A stretch of 64,000 nucleotides of DNA from Nocardia colli (GTDB lineage Bacteria; Actinomycetota; Actinomycetes; Mycobacteriales; Mycobacteriaceae), in contig NZ_VXLC01000010.1 of NCBI RefSeq assembly GCF_008704205.1, forward strand, positions 186,001-250,000, read 5' to 3'. Shown here one piece after another: positions 59,882 to 64,000 of the stretch. How positions within the stretch are numbered: the first letter of the stretch is position 1; each line of letters opens with the position of its first letter. Below the pieces are notes generated by a model that made no database searches, had not been told where the DNA came from, and saw only the letters and a list, made by a program, of their open reading frames with translations. Made by a program: the position numbers and the translations under genes.

Positions 59882-61540
59882 GTGACCGACGGTCCACTGA
59901 TTGTGCAGAGTGACAAGACGCTGCTGCTGGAGGTCGACCACGAGTTGGCCGACGCGGCGCGGCAGGCCATCGCGCCGTTCGCCGAATTGGAGCGCGCGCC
60001 CGAGCACGTGCACACCTATCGGGTGACGCCGCTGGCGCTGTGGAACGCGCGGGCGGCCGGGCACGACGCCGAGCAGGTGGTGGACGCGCTGGTCAGTTTC
60101 TCCCGGTACGCGGTGCCGCAGCCGCTGCTGGTGGACATCGTCGACACCATGGCCCGGTACGGACGGTTGCAGCTGGTCAAGCATCCGGCGCACGGGCTGG
60201 TGCTGGTCAGCCTGGACCGCGCGGTGCTCGAGGAGGTGCTGCGGCACAAGAAGCTCGCGCCGATGTTCGGCGCCCGGCTCGACGACGACACGGTCGTGGT
60301 GCACGGCTCTGAGCGCGGCCGGATCAAGCAGATGCTGCTGAAGATCGGCTGGCCCGCCGAGGATCTGGCCGGCTACGTCGACGGCGAGGCGCATCCGATC
60401 GAACTGGACTACTCCGACGACAAGTGGCACCTGCGCGACTACCAGGAAATGGCCGCCGACTCGTTCTGGGCAGGCGGTTCCGGGGTCGTGGTGCTGCCGT
60501 GTGGCGCGGGCAAGACGATGGTCGGCGCCGCCGCCATGGCGAAGGCCAAGGCGACCACGCTGATCCTGGTCACCAACACCGTCGCGGGCCGGCAGTGGCG
60601 CCGCGAGCTGCTCGCCCGCACCTCGCTGACCGAGGAGGAGATCGGCGAATACTCCGGCGAGCGCAAGGAGATCCGCCCGGTCACCATCGCGACCTACCAG
60701 GTGATCACCCGCCGCACCAAGGGCGAATACCGGCACCTCGAGCTGTTCGACAGCCGCGACTGGGGCCTGGTCATCTACGACGAGGTGCACCTGCTGCCCG
60801 CGCCGGTCTTCCGGATGACCGCCGACCTGCAGTCGCGCCGCCGCCTCGGCCTCACCGCGACCCTGGTCCGCGAGGACGGCCGGGAGGGCGACGTGTTCTC
60901 GCTGATCGGCCCGAAGCGCTACGACGCGCCGTGGAAGGACATCGAGGCGCAGGGCTGGATCGCCCCCGCCGAGTGCATCGAGGTGCGGGTCACGCTCACC
61001 GACGCCGAGCGGATGTCCTATGCCACCGCCGAGCCGGAGGAGCGCTACAAGCTGTGCTCGACCGCGCGCACGAAGATCCCGGTGGTGCAGTCGATCCTGG
61101 CCAAGCACACGGACGCGCCGACCCTGGTGATCGGCGCCTACCTCGACCAGCTCGACGAGCTGGGCGCCGCGCTGAACGCGCCGGTGATCCAGGGTTCGAC
61201 GAAAACCAAAGAGCGCGAAGAACTCTTCGAGGCGTTCCGGCAGGGCGATATCCCGGTGCTGGTGGTCAGCAAGGTGGCGAACTTCTCCATCGATCTGCCG
61301 GAAGCCTCGGTCGCGGTGCAGGTTTCGGGCACCTTCGGCTCCCGCCAGGAGGAGGCGCAGCGCCTTGGCCGGCTGCTGCGGCCGAAACACGATGGCGGCC
61401 AAGCCCATTTCTACTCGGTGGTGGCTCGGGATACCCTCGACGCCGAATACGCGGCGCACCGTCAGCGTTTTCTGGCCGAACAAGGGTATGCCTACCGAAT
61501 CATGGACGCCGACGACCTGCTCGGTCCGCCCATCGGATAA
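59882..61540 (+). CDS. XPB-family DNA helicase
   Basis: 552 residues from GTG 59882 after GAGGAGGGG. An N-terminal domain (1-180), then SF2 motifs: CGAGKT (Walker A), DEVH (motif II), LTAT (III) and QRLGRLLRP (VI). Homologue of the archaeal/eukaryal nucleotide-excision-repair helicase XPB; M. tuberculosis Rv0861c is the counterpart and unwinds 3' to 5'. A role in repair is likely. Confidence 0.93.
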   Translation: MTDGPLIVQSDKTLLLEVDHELADAARQAIAPFAELERAPEHVHTYRVTPLALWNARAAGHDAEQVVDALVSFSRYAVPQPLLVDIVDTMARYGRLQLVKHPAHGLVLVSLDRAVLEEVLRHKKLAPMFGARLDDDTVVVHGSERGRIKQMLLKIGWPAEDLAGYVDGEAHPIELDYSDDKWHLRDYQEMAADSFWAGGSGVVVLPCGAGKTMVGAAAMAKAKATTLILVTNTVAGRQWRRELLARTSLTEEEIGEYSGERKEIRPVTIATYQVITRRTKGEYRHLELFDSRDWGLVIYDEVHLLPAPVFRMTADLQSRRRLGLTATLVREDGREGDVFSLIGPKRYDAPWKDIEAQGWIAPAECIEVRVTLTDAERMSYATAEPEERYKLCSTARTKIPVVQSILAKHTDAPTLVIGAYLDQLDELGAALNAPVIQGSTKTKEREELFEAFRQGDIPVLVVSKVANFSIDLPEASVAVQVSGTFGSRQEEAQRLGRLLRPKHDGGQAHFYSVVARDTLDAEYAAHRQRFLAEQGYAYRIMDADDLLGPPIG

Positions 61541-61581
61541 GTGGAGGCAACTCCTCCGTAAACTGTGCTAGGAATAGGGAC

Positions 61582-62250
61582 GTGCGACGCTTCGAATTCC
61601 CGGTGGACCGTAAGCATGCCCGAGCGGTCAACGAAGTCTTCGCCGATCAGCGTCGACTACGTATAGGGGCGATAGCCGCGGCGATCATCGCGACCGCCGG
61701 CGCGGCGTATTTGATCTACCTGGACCACCCGTGGGCCTACCTGCTGACCATCGCGTTCATCCTCGGCGCGGTGGTCTCGCTGTGGGTGGCCTTCTGGACC
61801 GCGCGACACGCCAGCATCGACAAGCTCTACACCGACGGTGAGCTGGTGCCCGCGGTGGTCTCGGAGACTTACCCGGCCAGCGTGGTGCTGCTCGCCCTGG
61901 TCGACGTGGCCAAGCCGGACGCCGCCGATCCGCGCTACGCGCTGGTCATCCGCCGGGTCCGCACGCTGCCCGGGCACGAGATGGCCGCGGGGGAGCGGGT
62001 GCCCGCAGTCGCGGTGCGCACCGACCGGGCGCCGCGGCAGGTCGGCGAGCGCTGGCAGTCGGTCAGTGCCATGCCGATCGCCTGGGGCACCACCGACGAC
62101 GAGGTCATCGAGCGTGCCCGCGCCGCGATCAGCGACGCCGAATGGCGTTTGCTCACCGACAATCTCGCGCTCACCGAGAAGGTCCGGCGCGCGCCGGCCA
62201 AGCGGCTGCTGCTCGATCCGCACCAGCTGCCCGACGATCTCGGTTCCTGA
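61582..62250 (+). CDS. DUF3239-like membrane protein
   Basis: 222 residues from GTG 61582. Two membrane helices near residues 28-45 and 50-70 form a hairpin after the opening RRFEFPVDRKHARAVNEVF; the remaining 150 residues are a soluble alpha-beta domain. The pattern fits the mycolata DUF3239 family; function unknown. AGGAATAGGGA stands before the start. Confidence 0.68.
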   Translation: MRRFEFPVDRKHARAVNEVFADQRRLRIGAIAAAIIATAGAAYLIYLDHPWAYLLTIAFILGAVVSLWVAFWTARHASIDKLYTDGELVPAVVSETYPASVVLLALVDVAKPDAADPRYALVIRRVRTLPGHEMAAGERVPAVAVRTDRAPRQVGERWQSVSAMPIAWGTTDDEVIERARAAISDAEWRLLTDNLALTEKVRRAPAKRLLLDPHQLPDDLGS

Positions 62251-62301
62251 CGTCGGAACAATCGCCGATTTTCCGGTTGCGCCGCCGCTTAGACTCCGAA
62301 G

Positions 62302-62940
62302 ATGGTTCCGATGTCCAACCTGCTGGCGTTTCTCGCGGCGGCGACCGTCCTCATCATCGTCCCCGGGCCCGGGGTGCTGTTCACCATCGGGCGGGCGCTC
62401 ACGCTCGGCAGGCGCGCGGCGTTGCTCTCGGTGATCGGACACTGCATGGGCGTGTTCGTCGCGCTGCTGCTCGTCGCGGTGGGGCTCGGCACGCTGCTCA
62501 TGGCCTCCGCGCTCGCGCTCACCGTGATCAAGTTCGCCGGCGCGCTGTACCTGATGTACATCGGCGTGCAGGCGATTCGCGAGCGTAAGACGCTGCTCGA
62601 CGCGCTGGGCGCCAAGGTCGACCTGGTGCCGGACGCGAAGGTGCTGCGCCAGAGCGTGATCGTCGGCGTGACCAACCCGAAGGCGATCATCTTCTTCGCG
62701 GCCATCCTGCCGCACTTCGCCGATCCGGCCGCCGGGTCGCTGCCGCTGCAGTTCCTGATCCTCGGCTCGATCTTCCTGGCGATCGCGGTGGTCTCCGACA
62801 GCGCGTGGGCGCTGCTCGCGTCCTCGGCGCGCAGCTGGTTCGCCCGCTCGCCGCGCAGGCTGGAGGCGGTCGGCGGGGCCGGCGGGATGATGATCGTCGG
62901 GCTCGGCGCGTCGGTGGCACTGAGCGGAAGCACGGACTGA
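62302..62940 (+). CDS. LysE-family exporter
   Basis: 212 residues, six helices, LysE/RhtB opening LIIVPGPGVLFTIGRALTLG and GVTNPKAIIFFAAILPHF. ATG 62302 lies 6 nt after TAGACT: leaderless; a second ATG 3 codons on is possible. The second exporter of this family in the window (other at 54579); they share the family plan only. Confidence 0.88.
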   Translation: MVPMSNLLAFLAAATVLIIVPGPGVLFTIGRALTLGRRAALLSVIGHCMGVFVALLLVAVGLGTLLMASALALTVIKFAGALYLMYIGVQAIRERKTLLDALGAKVDLVPDAKVLRQSVIVGVTNPKAIIFFAAILPHFADPAAGSLPLQFLILGSIFLAIAVVSDSAWALLASSARSWFARSPRRLEAVGGAGGMMIVGLGASVALSGSTD

Positions 62941-63001
62941 ACCGGCTACCATCCATCGGGGTTGGTACGGCTGTACCGGAAGTAAGAGGGGTGGTTGTCG
63001 A

Positions 63002-64000
63002 ATGAGGTTGTCCGGCTGGATGTGTGCGGTGGTCGTGGGCGCGGTCGTCACCGCGGGAGTGCCCGCCGCCGCGGCCCCGCCCCCCGATCCGTTCACCGGA
63101 TCGTCCGGCCTCGGCGACCCGTACTACCCGGAGGACGGCAACGGCGGCTACGACGCCCGCCACTACGACGTCACCCTCGACTACGACCCGGCCAGCCACC
63201 AGCTCGCCGGGAGCACCCGCATCGACGCCGTCTCGACCCAGGCGCTGCGCGCGTTCAACCTCGACTTCGCCGGCCCGGATGTGCGCACGGTGACGGTGAA
63301 CAACCTGCCCGCCGGGTTCAACCGCAACGGCGAGCACGAACTCACCATCACCCCGTCGATCCCGCTGCTGCCCGGCCTGCCGTTCACTGTGACCGTGGAC
63401 TACGCGGGCATCGCGCAGAACACCGAGGGCAACGGCTGGACCTACGCGCCGAGCGGTGGCGCGTTCGCCGCGGGCGAGCCGCACTCGGCGACCACCTGGT
63501 ACCCGCTCAACGACACCCCGCTGGACAAGGCCACCTTCGCGGTGCACGCGACCGTCCCCGCGGAATGGGAGGTCGTCTCCAACGGCCTGCGCACCCAGGA
63601 CGAGGTGCGCGGCGAGCGGCGCACGGTCAGCTGGGCGGCCAACCAGCCGGTGATCGGCTACCTGACCACCATCGCGATCGACAAGTTCAGCTTCCTGGAG
63701 CAGCGCCGGGCCAACGGCGCCCCGCTGATCAGCGCCTTCGCCCCGCAGGCCGAACGCAACCGGGAGACCGAGCAGCGCCTCCCGGAGATCCTCGACTTCA
63801 TCGAAAGCCTCTACGGCCCTTACCCGTTCGAGTCGTCCGGCGGCATCTACGTGGACGCCGACATCATGTTCTCGCTGGAGACCCAGACCCGGCCGATCTA
63901 CGCGCCGTGGACCGACCTGCCGACCGCGGTGCACGAGATCACCCACCAGTGGTGGGGCGATTCGGTGTCGGTGCGGCAGTGGTCGGACGTGTGCCTCAAC
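63002..64000 (+). CDS. secreted M1-family metallopeptidase (incomplete at right edge)
   Basis: At least 333 residues, open at the window end. A signal peptide (RLSGWMCAVVVGAVVTAG, cleaved near AAAA-PP) precedes the M1 N-terminal beta domain (HYDVTLDYDP), the YGPYPFESSGG region and the zinc site HEITHQWWGD. The downstream zinc glutamate lies beyond the window. Secreted aminopeptidase, family M1. ATG 63002 is preceded by GAGGGG at a long spacing. Confidence 0.88.
   Translation, partial: MRLSGWMCAVVVGAVVTAGVPAAAAPPPDPFTGSSGLGDPYYPEDGNGGYDARHYDVTLDYDPASHQLAGSTRIDAVSTQALRAFNLDFAGPDVRTVTVNNLPAGFNRNGEHELTITPSIPLLPGLPFTVTVDYAGIAQNTEGNGWTYAPSGGAFAAGEPHSATTWYPLNDTPLDKATFAVHATVPAEWEVVSNGLRTQDEVRGERRTVSWAANQPVIGYLTTIAIDKFSFLEQRRANGAPLISAFAPQAERNRETEQRLPEILDFIESLYGPYPFESSGGIYVDADIMFSLETQTRPIYAPWTDLPTAVHEITHQWWGDSVSVRQWSDVCLN

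Overview
The window looks like chromosomal DNA of a mycolic-acid actinomycete, most probably a Nocardia. It is very GC-rich and has many GTG and TTG starts. It carries mycothiol, lipomannan, acyl-ACP desaturase, polyprenol-mannose and salicylate-siderophore genes. Long blocks follow the Mycobacterium tuberculosis order Rv0811c (ygfZ), Rv0812 (pabC), Rv0813c (nitrobindin-like), sseC2, cysA2, thiX, lmeA, glnR, mshD, phoY2, LCP protein, dus and desA1. No insertion sequence, prophage or CRISPR array was seen.

Regions: (1) 0.2-4.2 kb: asparaginase, MOSC protein, YgfZ and PabC. (2) 4.2-10.9 kb: cytochrome bd operon cydA-cydB-cydD-cydC with a possible 39-residue ORF wedged between cydD and cydC, followed by a structured intergenic RNA. 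(3) 10.9-17.1 kb: a 31-residue membrane peptide coupled to a nitrobindin-like gene; a sulfur operon (poly-cysteine leader peptide, DUF4395, rhodanese, SseC); thioredoxin and LmeA; GlnR; MshD. (4) 17.2-28.4 kb: pstSCAB behind a PHO box, a small secreted protein, an orphan EspC-like/WXG-like pair with expanded repeats, PhoU, an LCP cell-wall ligase and Dus. (5) 28.4-37.7 kb: fatty-acid or steroid type CoA genes (SDR, SRPBCC, thiolase, MaoC, AraC regulator, SDR, acyl-CoA dehydrogenase), DesA1 and a DUF937 protein. (6) 37.8-42.0 kb: four tRNA genes, a gamma-butyrolactone-receptor-like TetR regulator, an ArsR/SRPBCC pair and small or membrane proteins. (7) 42.2-48.4 kb: Ppm1, membrane proteins and the PlsB/PlsC acyltransferases. 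(8) 48.5-54.5 kb: salicylate synthase and salicyl-AMP ligase, each behind an iron box; an SDR; an AhpD-like protein with a SigJ-type promoter; and a class I DAHP synthase behind an aromatic leader peptide. (9) 54.6-64 kb: exporters, TRIC channel, RibD-like reductase, DapC, ECF41 sigma factor, GNAT, XPB helicase and the first third of an M1 peptidase that runs off the end.

Themes: thiol and redox physiology (CydDC, rhodanese, thioredoxin, mycothiol synthase, AhpD-like protein), phosphate and nitrogen control (Pst, PhoU, GlnR), envelope lipids (DesA1, Ppm1, LmeA, LCP, PlsB/C) and chorismate to salicylate. Several genes show a TAnnnT hexamer 6-7 nt before the start codon, the arrangement of leaderless transcripts, and two of these are amino-acid-sensing leader peptides.

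All product calls come from reading sequence and recalling families; no database search was run.
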